Below are positions 34,615 through 44,458 of a stretch of DNA of 64,000 bases, one piece after another. Source of the stretch: an uncultured Cellvibrionales bacterium (GTDB lineage Bacteria; Pseudomonadota; Gammaproteobacteria; Pseudomonadales; Cellvibrionaceae). Position 1 is the stretch's first letter, and each line of letters opens with the position of its first letter. A program made the translations under genes and the position numbers. The stretch is taken from assembly GCA_913020115.1 (NCBI GenBank), contig CAJWBQ010000019.1, forward strand, positions 1 to 64,000. The letters are read 5' to 3'. Below the pieces are notes generated by a model. The model had not been told where the DNA came from. It did no database searches and saw only the letters and a list, made by a program, of their open reading frames with translations.

Positions 34615-36036
34615 TTATTTGGATACTTTCAAAGTTTGTATAGAGGTGTATTCCTCTAGGCCGTACAGGCCAAACTCTACCCCAATACCCGACTGCTTAA
34701 CGCCTCCGAATGGCGCGTTTGGCTGGATGGCTCCGTGGTCATTTACCCAGGCTGATCCACACTCTAAACGCTGCGCCAATTCCATTGCCTTCTCAGTATC
34801 GTTTGACCATATCGAACCACCGAGACCTCGATCGTTTTGGTTTGCAGTGGCAATAACCTCATCAACGTCAGTATATTTGATAATAGGAAGGATCGGCCCA
34901 AACGGCTCTTCGTCCACCAGACGGTGACCATCACATAAATCCGCGACAACAGTTGGCTCAAAAAAGAAACCTTCCCGATCAATACGTTGGCCACCAGCCA
35001 AAAAACGACCGCCGTCTTCTTTAGCTGATGTGGCTAAAGCCTCTACTATCTTTAACTGTTCTATATTCTGAACGGGGCCTAATTCGACACCAGGCTCCAA
35101 ACCATTACCCACAACAACCTTCTTTGCCAAGCTCGCTATGGCTTCGCACATTTCCTCATATTGCGACTCATGAACATATAGACGTTTCAAGGCCGCACAG
35201 GTTTGACCATTGTTGTGGAAACAGGCCCAAAATAATTTTTCTGCAACTTCGCTTACGCTCACATCTGGCAGTACAATTCCAGCGTCGTTGCCACCAAGTT
35301 CTAGAGTCAAACGTTTTAAATTTCCGGAGGCTGATTGCATAATCCGCTTGCCGGTGGGAGTGGAACCGGTAAAGACGATTTTATTAACATCCGTGTGGCC
35401 ACTTAGGGCACTGCCAACGTCACCCTCTCCAGTAATAATATTAATAACACCGGCGGGTAAAATTTTACTGGCCAATTCAACAAACCGTATGGTGGCCGTT
35501 GGGGTATAAGGCGACGGTTTCATAATAACAGTATTGCCGCTTCTCAAGGCGGGAATAACATGCCATATGGAGATCATTAAAGGCCAGTTCCATGGTGTTA
35601 TCGAGGCGACCACACCGAGTGGTTTGCGATGTACTTCAATGCGCGCTTCATCATCATCTTGAATTATGTCAATAGGCAGCTGCAGCTCGGCTGTATACTG
35701 AGTCCATGCGATTGAGCCCCCCACTTCCATGCCAGAACCCACACCGTTAAGCCCGGCCATAGGTTTACCTGACTCTTTTGTTACCAATTCCATAAGTTCT
35801 GGCATGTTTTCTTCTAGCGCAGATGCCAGAGCATGACAAAGCGCTTTTCTTTCATCGTCGCTAGTCCTGCTCCAGGCTGGGAATGCGGCTCGAGCCGCCG
35901 CCACTGCGCTATCAACGTGGGAGATATCGCCCTCTTGAACCTGCGCAAAAACGGAACCAGTCGCCGGATTAATAACATCAAAGACCTTACCCGATGTCAC
36001 GGCTTCACCGTTTATGTACATATCAAATTGTTGCAT
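34615..36036 (-). CDS. NAD(P)-dependent aldehyde dehydrogenase
   Basis: The 473-residue protein is a class-typical aldehyde dehydrogenase: VASITPWNWPLMISIWH for cofactor binding, LTLELGGNDAGIVLPDV with the general-base Glu, NNGQTCAALKRLYVH with the catalytic Cys, and EEPFGPILPI near the C-terminus. The start MQQFDMYINGEAV at 36036 is the family start; the frame extends 24 bases further upstream without support. Oxidation of a small or aromatic aldehyde to the acid is expected. It ends 26 bases before the b561 start on the same strand, so aldehyde dehydrogenase, b561 and yceI may form one transcript. Confidence 0.94.
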   Translation of the reverse strand: MQQFDMYINGEAVTSGKVFDVINPATGSVFAQVQEGDISHVDSAVAAARAAFPAWSRTSDDERKALCHALASALEENMPELMELVTKESGKPMAGLNGVGSGMEVGGSIAWTQYTAELQLPIDIIQDDDEARIEVHRKPLGVVASITPWNWPLMISIWHVIPALRSGNTVIMKPSPYTPTATIRFVELASKILPAGVINIITGEGDVGSALSGHTDVNKIVFTGSTPTGKRIMQSASGNLKRLTLELGGNDAGIVLPDVSVSEVAEKLFWACFHNNGQTCAALKRLYVHESQYEEMCEAIASLAKKVVVGNGLEPGVELGPVQNIEQLKIVEALATSAKEDGGRFLAGGQRIDREGFFFEPTVVADLCDGHRLVDEEPFGPILPIIKYTDVDEVIATANQNDRGLGGSIWSNDTEKAMELAQRLECGSAWVNDHGAIQPNAPFGGVKQSGIGVEFGLYGLEEYTSIQTLKVSK

Positions 36037-36298
36037 AAAAACTCTACCTTTAGTTACCACAAATACAATTCAAGAGATTGCCCGTTTTGCCTCTCTCTAC
36101 TTACGGAAGATCGATCATCTAAGTAACCAATATTTTGAATATTTTACAGTTAAAAAACACACTCGCGCACTGTATAAATCCTATCGTTCCGAGCTACGGA
36201 ATAAGCACTCAAGAGCCTCCCCGCACACAAGGAATTAACGGTAATTTCGCCACTATAAAACATCGAACACTTAGAATTTATACACCTCTGGATTGATT

Positions 36299-37936
36299 AT
36301 GAAATATTTATGCCTTGCTCTAACCTGTCTTGTATTTTTGATTGCATGCTCAGAAGGCGAAAATTTGCAAACCTCAGAAATACGCTTTCGCAATAACATG
36401 AAAACATTGGCCTCCGACGAGTTTGAAGGCCGTAAACCCGCTACCCGAGGCGGTAAAAAAACGACCCAATATATCGAAGCACAATTTAAGCTTGCAGGCT
36501 TACAACCCGGTAACGGTAAAAGTTTCCAACAAGCCGTAGATCTGGTCGAAATCAATACAGAATTTTCCGACATTTCCGTAGCACAAGCCGAACGCAGCAT
36601 GCCGATCACTCACGGCAACGAACTAGTTTCATATTCTCGAAGACCTATTTCGAATATCTCAGTTGATCGCTCCAATATAGTTTTTGTAGGTTACGGCGTC
36701 GTTGCCCCGGAATATGATTGGAACGACTACCAAGGAATAGACGTGAAAGGAAAAACTGTCATTATGCTCAGTAATGACCCAGGATATCTGTCGCCCACTA
36801 AAGAGCACTTCCTGGGGAAAGGAATCACCTACTATGCGAAAGACAGCTATAAATACGAGGAAGCCGAGCGTCAAGGAGCCAAAGCGGCCTTTATCATTCA
36901 CGACCCACGTCTTATGTCGAGCGACTGGCCAAGCCACGTTCAAGAACATAACAAAAAACGCTCAATATTAGCTGCAACGCGTGCCGGAGACCTTGCGGTT
37001 CAAGGTTACATTTCCGCCAAATATACTTCTGAACTCATGGCAATCAGCGGATGGGACTACGCGCGGGAAACCCAACACGCACTTAATTCAACCTACATAC
37101 CAAAATTCCTAGACGCGTCAATCAGCATCAAACTAAAGTCGTCACTCAAGCACTCAACATCGCACAATATAGTTGGATTGATACCCGGCAAGGAAAGTCC
37201 CGATGAAACCATTATCTATCTGGCCCACTGGGACCATCTAGGCAAAGACGATAATTTGAAAGGCGACAAAATATACAATGGTGCGCGAGACAATGCCGCG
37301 GGTATTGCCAGCATAATTGAATTGGCCCACCTTTTTAAGGCCACCAATAACCTTAAGCGATCAGTGGTCATTATGGCCGTTAGCGCAGAAGAGAGCGGTT
37401 TATTGGGTTCATACCATTATGTACAAAACCCATTGTTTCCTCTAGCCAAAACCGTGGGCGCGATTAACCTCGACATGATGAACCTCAACGGTGAGACGTC
37501 CGACGTGTTGGTTCACGGTATAAACAACTCTCCTTTAATGGACGCCGCTATCAAAGAAGCTATCGAAAATAAGCAGGGGCGCACAGCCACCCCTTTTGGT
37601 CGGCTGGAAGCAGGCATCGCCTACCGTAACGACGGGTTTAGTTTTAATCGTTCGGGCATTCCTACCATCGGTTTAGCCAGCGGCAGCAATCATATTGTTA
37701 AAGGCCAGGAGTGGATGGACGCACAGGCGGATGATTATTTTCAGAATCGATACCACCAGGTAAAAGATGAATACTCCGAAAACTTTGATGTATCCGGAGC
37801 CTTGCTTGATATTAAGTCGCTGTATCTAATTGGTATAGAACTAAGCAAAAGCAAGAAATTTGCTCAATGGTATGACGGTAAGGAATTCAAATATTTACGT
37901 GATGACCAATTGGAGATTTTTGATACGAACAATTAG
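36299..37936 (+). CDS. Lipoprotein M28-family aminopeptidase with PA domain
   Basis: The 545-residue protein begins MKYLCLALTCLVFLIACSEG with lipobox LIAC (Cys17), so it is anchored to an envelope membrane. A protease-associated insert lies around residues 110-250. The zinc peptidase part shows YLAHWDHLGKDD with His and Asp ligands, NGARDNAAGIASIIELA, MAVSAEESGLLGS with the catalytic Glu pair, and INLDMMN. M28 enzymes release N-terminal amino acids using two zinc ions. I start at the ATG at 36299, since the longer frame opens with a TTG two codons earlier. An amidohydrolase and a GST gene follow on the same strand. Confidence 0.92.
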   Translation: MKYLCLALTCLVFLIACSEGENLQTSEIRFRNNMKTLASDEFEGRKPATRGGKKTTQYIEAQFKLAGLQPGNGKSFQQAVDLVEINTEFSDISVAQAERSMPITHGNELVSYSRRPISNISVDRSNIVFVGYGVVAPEYDWNDYQGIDVKGKTVIMLSNDPGYLSPTKEHFLGKGITYYAKDSYKYEEAERQGAKAAFIIHDPRLMSSDWPSHVQEHNKKRSILAATRAGDLAVQGYISAKYTSELMAISGWDYARETQHALNSTYIPKFLDASISIKLKSSLKHSTSHNIVGLIPGKESPDETIIYLAHWDHLGKDDNLKGDKIYNGARDNAAGIASIIELAHLFKATNNLKRSVVIMAVSAEESGLLGSYHYVQNPLFPLAKTVGAINLDMMNLNGETSDVLVHGINNSPLMDAAIKEAIENKQGRTATPFGRLEAGIAYRNDGFSFNRSGIPTIGLASGSNHIVKGQEWMDAQADDYFQNRYHQVKDEYSENFDVSGALLDIKSLYLIGIELSKSKKFAQWYDGKEFKYLRDDQLEIFDTNN

Positions 37937-38135
37937 AAAAATTTTCGATATCAGCCAATTACGCAACTGAACTAAATTTCTTGCATCTTGAGCAGACCAA
38001 CGGCGAGGTACAGACAAAGATTTAGTGAGGCGGAATTGTTTTTACTATTTCTTGAATCCAGCGCTTAGAACATGGCAGTCTGGGAGAAAACCTATATCTC
38101 CCAGAGATTCCCTATCATATTTTAAGGACGTCACG

Positions 38136-39449
38136 ATGAACCTACTATCCAGCACTGGCATTTTACTTTTAACCATCGTTTTAACACCATTCGCTGACGC
38201 CTCAGACCGCCTCGAAAAAGAACAAATCACCATTATTCACGCCGGCACGCTGCTTGCCATACCGGGCGAACCGGCGCGAAATCAGCAAAGCCTGGTGATT
38301 GAAAATGGTAAAATATTAGCGATAGTCGACGGCTTTGCTTCAAGCAAAGATTACCAGAGTGGCGCCGACGTAGAAATTAAAGATTTAAGCGATAAATTCG
38401 TTATGCCCGGAATGATGGACATGCATGTTCACCTAACTATGGGCGAGAATACAGAATATGAAGAAGCCAATAAGACGAGCGACGCTGATTTCGCAATGAT
38501 TGCTGTGGAAAATGCCAACAAGACCTTAATGGCAGGCATTACAACAATACGCGATTTGTCGGCATTAAGCGGCGAGGCAATAATGGCCGTACGTGACGCA
38601 ATCAACCGAAACACAATACCGGGGCCTCGCATCATTGCCGCTGGCAAAGCTATTTCAGCTACGGCCGGGCATGCCGATCATTTTGGCGTTAGAGAAGATT
38701 ACGCCAAACTCTATCTCTCCTCAGCCGTATGTGATGGTGCAGATGATTGCCGCAGAGCCGTGAGAAGCCAGTATAAACTGGGGGCTGAGGTGATTAAAAT
38801 TATGGCCACCGGAGGCGGCGCCGACAAAAATGGCAAAAAAAACTCCCCCGCCGAGATGTTTGACGATGAACTAATCGCGATCGTAGACGCCGCACACCGA
38901 CTCGGCCTAAAAGTGACCGCGCACGCCCATGGAACCGATGGTATTAACGCCGCGTTATCAGCTGGTGTAGACTCCGTAGAGCACTCAAGTTTTCTAAATA
39001 ACAAATCTATTAAACTCTTTAAGAAAACTGGCGCTCACATAGTTCCTACAGCTTCGTTAAGCAAATTTTTCCAGGAACATCCAACAATTCCCGATTTTGT
39101 AAAGCAAAGCTTACAAGGCAAAGCTGTAGAAGTGGATGCTCTATTGGCCAAAGCCTATAAAAAGGGCGTTACCATTTCTATGGGAAGTGATGCAGGTATT
39201 TCGAAGCACGGCTACAACGCACAAGAGCTCGTTGCTTACGTTGCCATTGGCATGACACCCATGGCAGCCATTCAAACCGCCACTATCAATACCGCGTCCT
39301 TACTCGGAATGTCCGATACCCTGGGCACGCTTGAAGTAGGAAAAAACGCAGACATAATTGCCATGGATACGAGTCCCCTAAACAACATAAAAGCCGTCAC
39401 CAAGGTTAGCTTCGTTATGCGCAATGGCATAAGCTATAAACATCAGTAA
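38136..39449 (+). CDS. Secreted amidohydrolase, Xaa-Pro dipeptidase/imidazolonepropionase-like
   Basis: The 437-residue protein starts MNLLSSTGILLLTIVLTPFA with a signal peptide, behind AAGGACG; the longer frame from 38025 is not supported. Metal-binding motifs of the amidohydrolase superfamily are present: MPGMMDMHVHLTMG, a likely carboxylated Lys in EVIKIMATGGG, KVTAHAHG, SVEHSSF and ISMGSDAGIS. GKNADIIAMDTSP closes the barrel-flanking domain. Secreted members of this group hydrolyse peptides with C-terminal proline or arginine, or other cyclic amides. Together with the upstream M28 lipoprotein it suggests peptide use in the periplasm. Confidence 0.91.
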   Translation: MNLLSSTGILLLTIVLTPFADASDRLEKEQITIIHAGTLLAIPGEPARNQQSLVIENGKILAIVDGFASSKDYQSGADVEIKDLSDKFVMPGMMDMHVHLTMGENTEYEEANKTSDADFAMIAVENANKTLMAGITTIRDLSALSGEAIMAVRDAINRNTIPGPRIIAAGKAISATAGHADHFGVREDYAKLYLSSAVCDGADDCRRAVRSQYKLGAEVIKIMATGGGADKNGKKNSPAEMFDDELIAIVDAAHRLGLKVTAHAHGTDGINAALSAGVDSVEHSSFLNNKSIKLFKKTGAHIVPTASLSKFFQEHPTIPDFVKQSLQGKAVEVDALLAKAYKKGVTISMGSDAGISKHGYNAQELVAYVAIGMTPMAAIQTATINTASLLGMSDTLGTLEVGKNADIIAMDTSPLNNIKAVTKVSFVMRNGISYKHQ

Positions 39450-39490
39450 CAACAAATTTGGTAATTCCACCACCTAACAGGACAGAAAAA

Positions 39491-40252
39491 ATGCCCACAA
39501 ACCCCAGCAACGATCCAAAAATTAAGGCGATGAAAGGCGTCAACCTTTTTCACTACAGCCAATCTAATTGCGCCATGCGTATTCGCATAGCCCTAGAGGA
39601 GAAAGGGATACCATGGACCAGTCAATACATCAATCTGGACACCCAAGACAACCTAACGGATGAATACTTTAAAATTCATCCACACGGCCTTGTGCCCGCC
39701 ATTGTTCACGACGGCGTAATTGTCTATGAGTCGTCTGATATTTTGCGTTACCTAGAAGAAAAGTTTCCAGAGCCCTCTTTGATTCCTGCAAAAGATTCAG
39801 AGCGGGAAGAGATGGAAGAATGGCTGGAAATGACTCGAGATTTACACGTTAAAGTTATCAAAGTGTGGGTTTATGGCAAGGAACGTTATCGTTCCAAAAC
39901 TAAAGAAAGCATGGGCGCCTATGTGAAGAAACAACCCAATCAGGAGCTTATCGACTTCCACAAGATGACTCTGCAAGATGGCCATATACCACAAAATAAA
40001 ATTGACGAAGCCGACAGAAGGCTACACGAGTTATTCGCCAGAATTGAATCCAACCTAGGAAAGCATAAGTGGATCGTGAGCGACACCATGACTCTCGCTG
40101 ATATCGCATGGATCCCCAATTATACATTGCTTAACTACAATAATTTCCCTTTTGATCAATATCCACGAGCATTAAACTGGATCGAAAGATTCACCAGTCG
40201 CCCAAGCTATGAAAAGGGCGTTACGCAGTGGTTTGACTACGTTCCTGCCTAA
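39491..40252 (+). CDS. Glutathione S-transferase family protein
   Basis: The 253-residue protein has an N-terminal thioredoxin-like GST domain (LFHYSQSNCAMRIRIALEEKG, HGLVPAIVHDGVIVYESSDILRYLEEKFP) and a C-terminal helical domain ending in TLADIAWIPNYTLL. The SNCAMR motif puts a Cys or Ser where glutathione is activated. It is cytosolic. The ATG at 39491 is preceded by AGGACAG. It comes 41 bases after the amidohydrolase gene and is probably cotranscribed. An insertion between the domains (residues 110-160, rich in charged residues) makes it longer than a minimal GST. The substrate is unknown. Confidence 0.9.
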   Translation: MPTNPSNDPKIKAMKGVNLFHYSQSNCAMRIRIALEEKGIPWTSQYINLDTQDNLTDEYFKIHPHGLVPAIVHDGVIVYESSDILRYLEEKFPEPSLIPAKDSEREEMEEWLEMTRDLHVKVIKVWVYGKERYRSKTKESMGAYVKKQPNQELIDFHKMTLQDGHIPQNKIDEADRRLHELFARIESNLGKHKWIVSDTMTLADIAWIPNYTLLNYNNFPFDQYPRALNWIERFTSRPSYEKGVTQWFDYVPA

Positions 40253-40487
40253 CTCCAACAATAGTATCGGTGTGTTAATTAGAATACACCGGTGCTTTGC
40301 TCCCATATCTAAGCTCTATATTCCAGTGACTTCCTACGTTTAGTACCAAATAAAATCGACTCTTTCCGCAATCCGATTAGCCCCAAAATTGTAATTCTCG
40401 GGAATCCTACCTTTCCCATTCCTAAAAAAAACCTCTACTCAAGCAATTTTCTGCTTAAACGGAATTCATTATTTCAGGCAAAAAAAA

Positions 40488-40506
40488 CCCGCCGTATGTC
40501 GGCGGG
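40488..40506 (-). terminator. Rho-independent terminator of the TonB receptor operon
   Basis: CCCGCCG and CGGCGGG form a 7-bp stem with a 5-base loop; the minus strand continues into a T8 run (A run at 40480-40487). It follows the receptor stop at 40533 and may also stop plus-strand transcription (CTTTTA). Confidence 0.88.
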
Positions 40507-40532
40507 CTTTTAGGTACTATTACTAATATAAA

Positions 40533-42959
40533 CTACATAGCGTAGTTAACAGTAAAGCCAATCGTGCGAGGTGCACTCGGTGTAACACGGTCATTCTGTT
40601 GGAAGTTATTGTAGACAGTTAGATCTGCAACTCTATTTTCCACGTTGCGGATATAGAGTGCGGAACTCCAGTTTTCATTGTGTACAAAGCCTGCCCGGAT
40701 GTTGATCAGCTCATAGCTTCGGCTTGGCGTATTACGCGATTCCGAGTAGTTATTATTTCTAACCTGTGACTGAAATTGTACATCGGCACGAACGAATGCC
40801 TGAGTATCACCAATGGTGAAATCATACATCGCAAATGCTGAGCCACTATAATCTGGAGAACCTAGTAACGATTGACCTTTTTGGCCGGCAACTTCGCCGT
40901 CTTCTGCAATCGCGACTACATCAGCACCCACCTCATCAACCAAGTCTTTAGTAAGCTCAGCGTTAATATCAGCATAATTAAGGCCCAACGTTAAGTTGTC
41001 ACCGGCCATATACAACAATTCAATTTCATAACCGTCAATCTCGGCAACCGTGCCCTTAGCGTTAACCAGCCCGCCAAATTGACTAGTGACATTGACACCT
41101 GTTTGAAGGTCATCCCAACTAATCAGGTATGCGGCAGCATTGAGTTGAAGTCGACCATCTAACCAAGAAGTTTTGGTACCAATTTCAAAGTTACCCGTTC
41201 TATCTGAACCATAGAATGTTGGGATGTTAGGCACTACCTTGTAGTTAACACCTGCCGAACGGAAGCCTTGAGAATAATTACCGTAAACCATCACATCGTC
41301 ATTGATTCTCCAGGCCAAATTAGCCTTATAAACGCTGTCACTTTCACCTTCACTTTCGTCGGTATGACCTATCGGGCCACCAATATCTTCATTACGGAGG
41401 AACGGTACTATTAAGTCTCCAACAATCTCCTGATCGGTTTTAAAGTATCGACCACCGACGGTTAGTTCAAGGCTATCGGTGATATCCCAATACACTTCCG
41501 CAAACAAGGCATCTTGAGTAGTGGTGTAAGTAGAATTGCGATCGAGCATCAAAGTGGCGGGGTCATGAATAGCTTCACCCGTCAATGGATCAGCGGACCA
41601 TACTCGACTAGAGTCTAGAATTTGTTCCCGTTCTTGATGGAAGAAACCAGCAAGGTAGTTAACCGCCCCTGTAGACTTTGACGCAACTCGTGCTTCAAAG
41701 TTGAACGCTTTTTGGGTTTGTGCTTGTTGTAACAGCACTAAGCCCGTAGGAGAAATAACTGTTGCTGCGTCAGAAAACTGCATAAACGGAGGAATTGGTG
41801 GCACAGTTGGAGCTTCTGCAGTGCCGCCAAAGGGCGCACCCGGCGTACAAGGACCCGTACGTATACATTCACCTGTAGTCTGGAAGCGCTTATGCAACAT
41901 CCAAGGCGTGGACGAGTCCATGTTGAGTTCTTGATCGCGATCTATGATAGAGGTAGCGACTGTCACCTTGCCCCAGTCTTGATCAGAGTCCAGCGTTAGC
42001 GCAAAGGTATTGCCCTCTTCCCAGTATGGTTCTTGTACCGGAGTATTACTTTTTAGCTCACCAGCTTTTTCCTTGGAAAAACCCCTACCTAGGAACGTAC
42101 CATCGGCGGCGTACATAAAGGGAGGCCCAACATTTTCTGACCAGTCATATGGAGTGTGGCTGGTACGGCCGTTAGATTCAATTTCCTGGAAGAAGTACTG
42201 ACCGAGCAAAGTCGTGTTCTCAGAAAGATTCCAAGTTAAGGCTAAACGCAAGCTAGTGCGTTCGTTGGAGTTAATGTTTTCTTCGTCTAAAACAATGTTA
42301 TCAATGAAACCACCGCTGTCAGAGAATCCTGCAGTGGCACGGAAAGCCAGCACGTCTTCAATTAGAACAGTGTTAAACAATGATTTAACATTCCAGCTGT
42401 TGTCTCCACCTTGGTACTGCGAAGCGCCAGTTTCAATCTCAAATTCATCTTCGCCAAAATGAGGCTTGTTGGTAACGTAACGAACAACACCGGCTACCGA
42501 GTTTGCGCCGTATTGTGTTCCCTGCGGGCCACGTAAAACTTCAACTTGCTGAATATCGTAAAGATCGAAATCAGGTGTATTACTACCGGCGCGGCGTGAA
42601 CTATCGCCGCCGCCAACCTGAGGAATGTTGTCCAGGATAACGGCTACAGTTGATTCGCCTTCTGCATTAATACCACGAACCAAATAAGTTTTTTGACCAG
42701 GGCCCGCGTCAACGGTGTCCAAAGCAGGAATTGCTCGAGTAAGATCTTCTACTGCGACAGCGCCCATACGGCTGAGCGTATCTTGGTCAATAGCCGTAAT
42801 ACTTGTCGGGATATCTTGCAGTGCGATTGCACCTCTCTTAGTAGAGGTCACGACAATCTCTTCAATCACAGAATCATCATATTGAGCAAAGGCACCGATA
42901 GACGTTGCCGACAGAGCAATCGTAGAGCTGATCACCGTACTGAGAATTTTCTTGTTCAT
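40533..42959 (-). CDS. TonB-dependent receptor, co-operonic with a PSD-like protein
   Basis: The 808-residue receptor begins MNKKILSTVISSTIALSATS with cleavage after AFAQ, behind AGGAAGG, so I start at 42959. TonB box EEIVVTST, plug motifs PTSITAIDQDTLSRMGAVAV and VEVLRGPQGTQYGANSVAG, and a long barrel ending GFTVNYAM are visible. The pattern matches receptors of the FecA/FyuA-like group common in Cellvibrionales and sphingomonads, whose substrates are mostly unknown. It follows 41 bases after the secreted PSD-like gene, so the two are one operon; the link suggests uptake of something that protein produces or binds. Confidence 0.94.
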   Translation of the reverse strand: MNKKILSTVISSTIALSATSIGAFAQYDDSVIEEIVVTSTKRGAIALQDIPTSITAIDQDTLSRMGAVAVEDLTRAIPALDTVDAGPGQKTYLVRGINAEGESTVAVILDNIPQVGGGDSSRRAGSNTPDFDLYDIQQVEVLRGPQGTQYGANSVAGVVRYVTNKPHFGEDEFEIETGASQYQGGDNSWNVKSLFNTVLIEDVLAFRATAGFSDSGGFIDNIVLDEENINSNERTSLRLALTWNLSENTTLLGQYFFQEIESNGRTSHTPYDWSENVGPPFMYAADGTFLGRGFSKEKAGELKSNTPVQEPYWEEGNTFALTLDSDQDWGKVTVATSIIDRDQELNMDSSTPWMLHKRFQTTGECIRTGPCTPGAPFGGTAEAPTVPPIPPFMQFSDAATVISPTGLVLLQQAQTQKAFNFEARVASKSTGAVNYLAGFFHQEREQILDSSRVWSADPLTGEAIHDPATLMLDRNSTYTTTQDALFAEVYWDITDSLELTVGGRYFKTDQEIVGDLIVPFLRNEDIGGPIGHTDESEGESDSVYKANLAWRINDDVMVYGNYSQGFRSAGVNYKVVPNIPTFYGSDRTGNFEIGTKTSWLDGRLQLNAAAYLISWDDLQTGVNVTSQFGGLVNAKGTVAEIDGYEIELLYMAGDNLTLGLNYADINAELTKDLVDEVGADVVAIAEDGEVAGQKGQSLLGSPDYSGSAFAMYDFTIGDTQAFVRADVQFQSQVRNNNYSESRNTPSRSYELINIRAGFVHNENWSSALYIRNVENRVADLTVYNNFQQNDRVTPSAPRTIGFTVNYAM

Positions 42960-43000
42960 ATTGACCTTCCTTTTCTGATTATAATTTTTATCACTAACGA

Positions 43001-44182
43001 TCAATGTTTCTTATTGCTAAGAGCACCAATACGCGAGCCTTGAGCTACAGTTAACTCTTCAAATTTACCGGGTTCAAAGACCAGAATAACGAGCGATCCG
43101 CCGTATTCAAAGTGGCCCACACGCTCACCCTTTTTGATTTCTACCGGAGTATCATCTGAACTGATATTTTTGTACGGTTCTTCAAATACTACGGAGCCAA
43201 TGGTAGATAAGCCAACTGGCACCATGCCTACGTAACCATATTCTTCTGTTTCATAAATATAATAACCGCGCTGAAAATTAGTCACATTATCAATCATCGC
43301 TGGACCAGGAACACCACCGTAAAGCACACCGTCCACCTTCTCTTGCGACTCAACTATTTTTCCGTTAACAGGTGCGTGATAATGGTGATAATCCGTTGGT
43401 GTTAGGATACACCTAAGACCAGTGCCGCCAATAAATTTTTCGGCATATTTTGAGTTGTTTAACATCTCGGTAACTTTCAGACGCTGCCCAACCTTTGTGT
43501 TAATTAGGGTGTCGTCTGTTATGGTTGTTGACAACATCTCAATGAAACAGTCAGCGGGTGATGACACAACAGAATCATCTTCTGGACGGTTAACAACACG
43601 AGGTTCCTTTAATGTCCTTACAAAGAAGTCGTTAAAAGAAGTAAAACCGCCATCAGGTATAACAAAATCGTCAATGTGGATGCGAGGATCATTCATCCAA
43701 TGGTCTACGCGCTTCTTTGACTTAGGGCTTGTCATAGTAACACGACGTACGTTGGACATGTGTTTGGTCCAAGTTCGGCCAGGTTCTTGTTGAACAAACT
43801 CTTCGCCGTACTTATTACTGTCAATAAGCTGTTGAAATTCACGAATGAAGGCAAGGCCATTATCGGTAGTTGGAAGAAACTTGGTCCAGCGATCTATAAA
43901 CTTGTATAGATCTTTAATGTCCTTACCCTGCCAAGGATTAGCGTCACCATTCGGTAAGGGATGAATGTTAGCAAACATGTTATCAATTAGTGTGTGGAAT
44001 TCATTGTCGTTTTTGTACAACCACTCTAGTGACTTAGCCGCATCCTGATTGTGCTTGATGTTTAGCACAGGATTGTCTTCTGGAGCATTGGCGGCTTCAG
44101 CCACCATGCCTGCAAACATCAGAGCGCTGCTGGTTAGAAGCCCGCACAACGCACGCTTTTTGAAAGAAAGTTTATGAGCCAT
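43001..44182 (-). CDS. Secreted phosphatidylserine decarboxylase-like protein
   Basis: The 393-residue protein has a signal peptide (cleavage near AEAANA), then an N-terminal helical domain of the type found in PSD-associated proteins (residues 40-150) and a PSD fold: ILTPTDYHHYHAPVNGKI, GAVVFE-like TIGSVVFEEPYKN, and the processing site region HFEYGGSLVILVFEPG. The classic LGST pro-enzyme cleavage motif is here YGGS, with Gly362/Ser363 as the expected cut that would give a pyruvoyl group on a short alpha chain. Normal PSD is an inner-membrane cytosolic enzyme with no signal peptide, so this exported form probably decarboxylates something other than bulk phosphatidylserine. It heads an operon with a TonB receptor. 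Confidence 0.87.
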   Translation of the reverse strand: MAHKLSFKKRALCGLLTSSALMFAGMVAEAANAPEDNPVLNIKHNQDAAKSLEWLYKNDNEFHTLIDNMFANIHPLPNGDANPWQGKDIKDLYKFIDRWTKFLPTTDNGLAFIREFQQLIDSNKYGEEFVQQEPGRTWTKHMSNVRRVTMTSPKSKKRVDHWMNDPRIHIDDFVIPDGGFTSFNDFFVRTLKEPRVVNRPEDDSVVSSPADCFIEMLSTTITDDTLINTKVGQRLKVTEMLNNSKYAEKFIGGTGLRCILTPTDYHHYHAPVNGKIVESQEKVDGVLYGGVPGPAMIDNVTNFQRGYYIYETEEYGYVGMVPVGLSTIGSVVFEEPYKNISSDDTPVEIKKGERVGHFEYGGSLVILVFEPGKFEELTVAQGSRIGALSNKKH

Positions 44183-44458
44183 TCAATTATCCTCGATGTA
44201 TTATTAGCCGCTAATCGAAACACTTCGCTAGCAAAGTGATTCTATTAAAAATTATTTTTGAGATTTGACGCGACCTAAGTCCATTGTTCGCGAATTACTT
44301 AACATGTTAATGAATATTAAAATCTTGTCAACTTCCTGCCGACCTAGGAGCAAATTTATTCCACGCTATGGAAACAATATTTCAAAAAAAGACTTAAGAA
44401 AAATTAAACGCCGAAAAATCCAAAATTAAAAGCGATTTTAATTGGCGCAACAACCCTA

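Noticed and set aside
43001-44182. Reading the PSD-like gene as the housekeeping phosphatidylserine decarboxylase
   Set aside because: It has a signal peptide, an extra N-terminal domain, an altered cleavage motif and a TonB receptor partner, none of which fit the usual psd gene.
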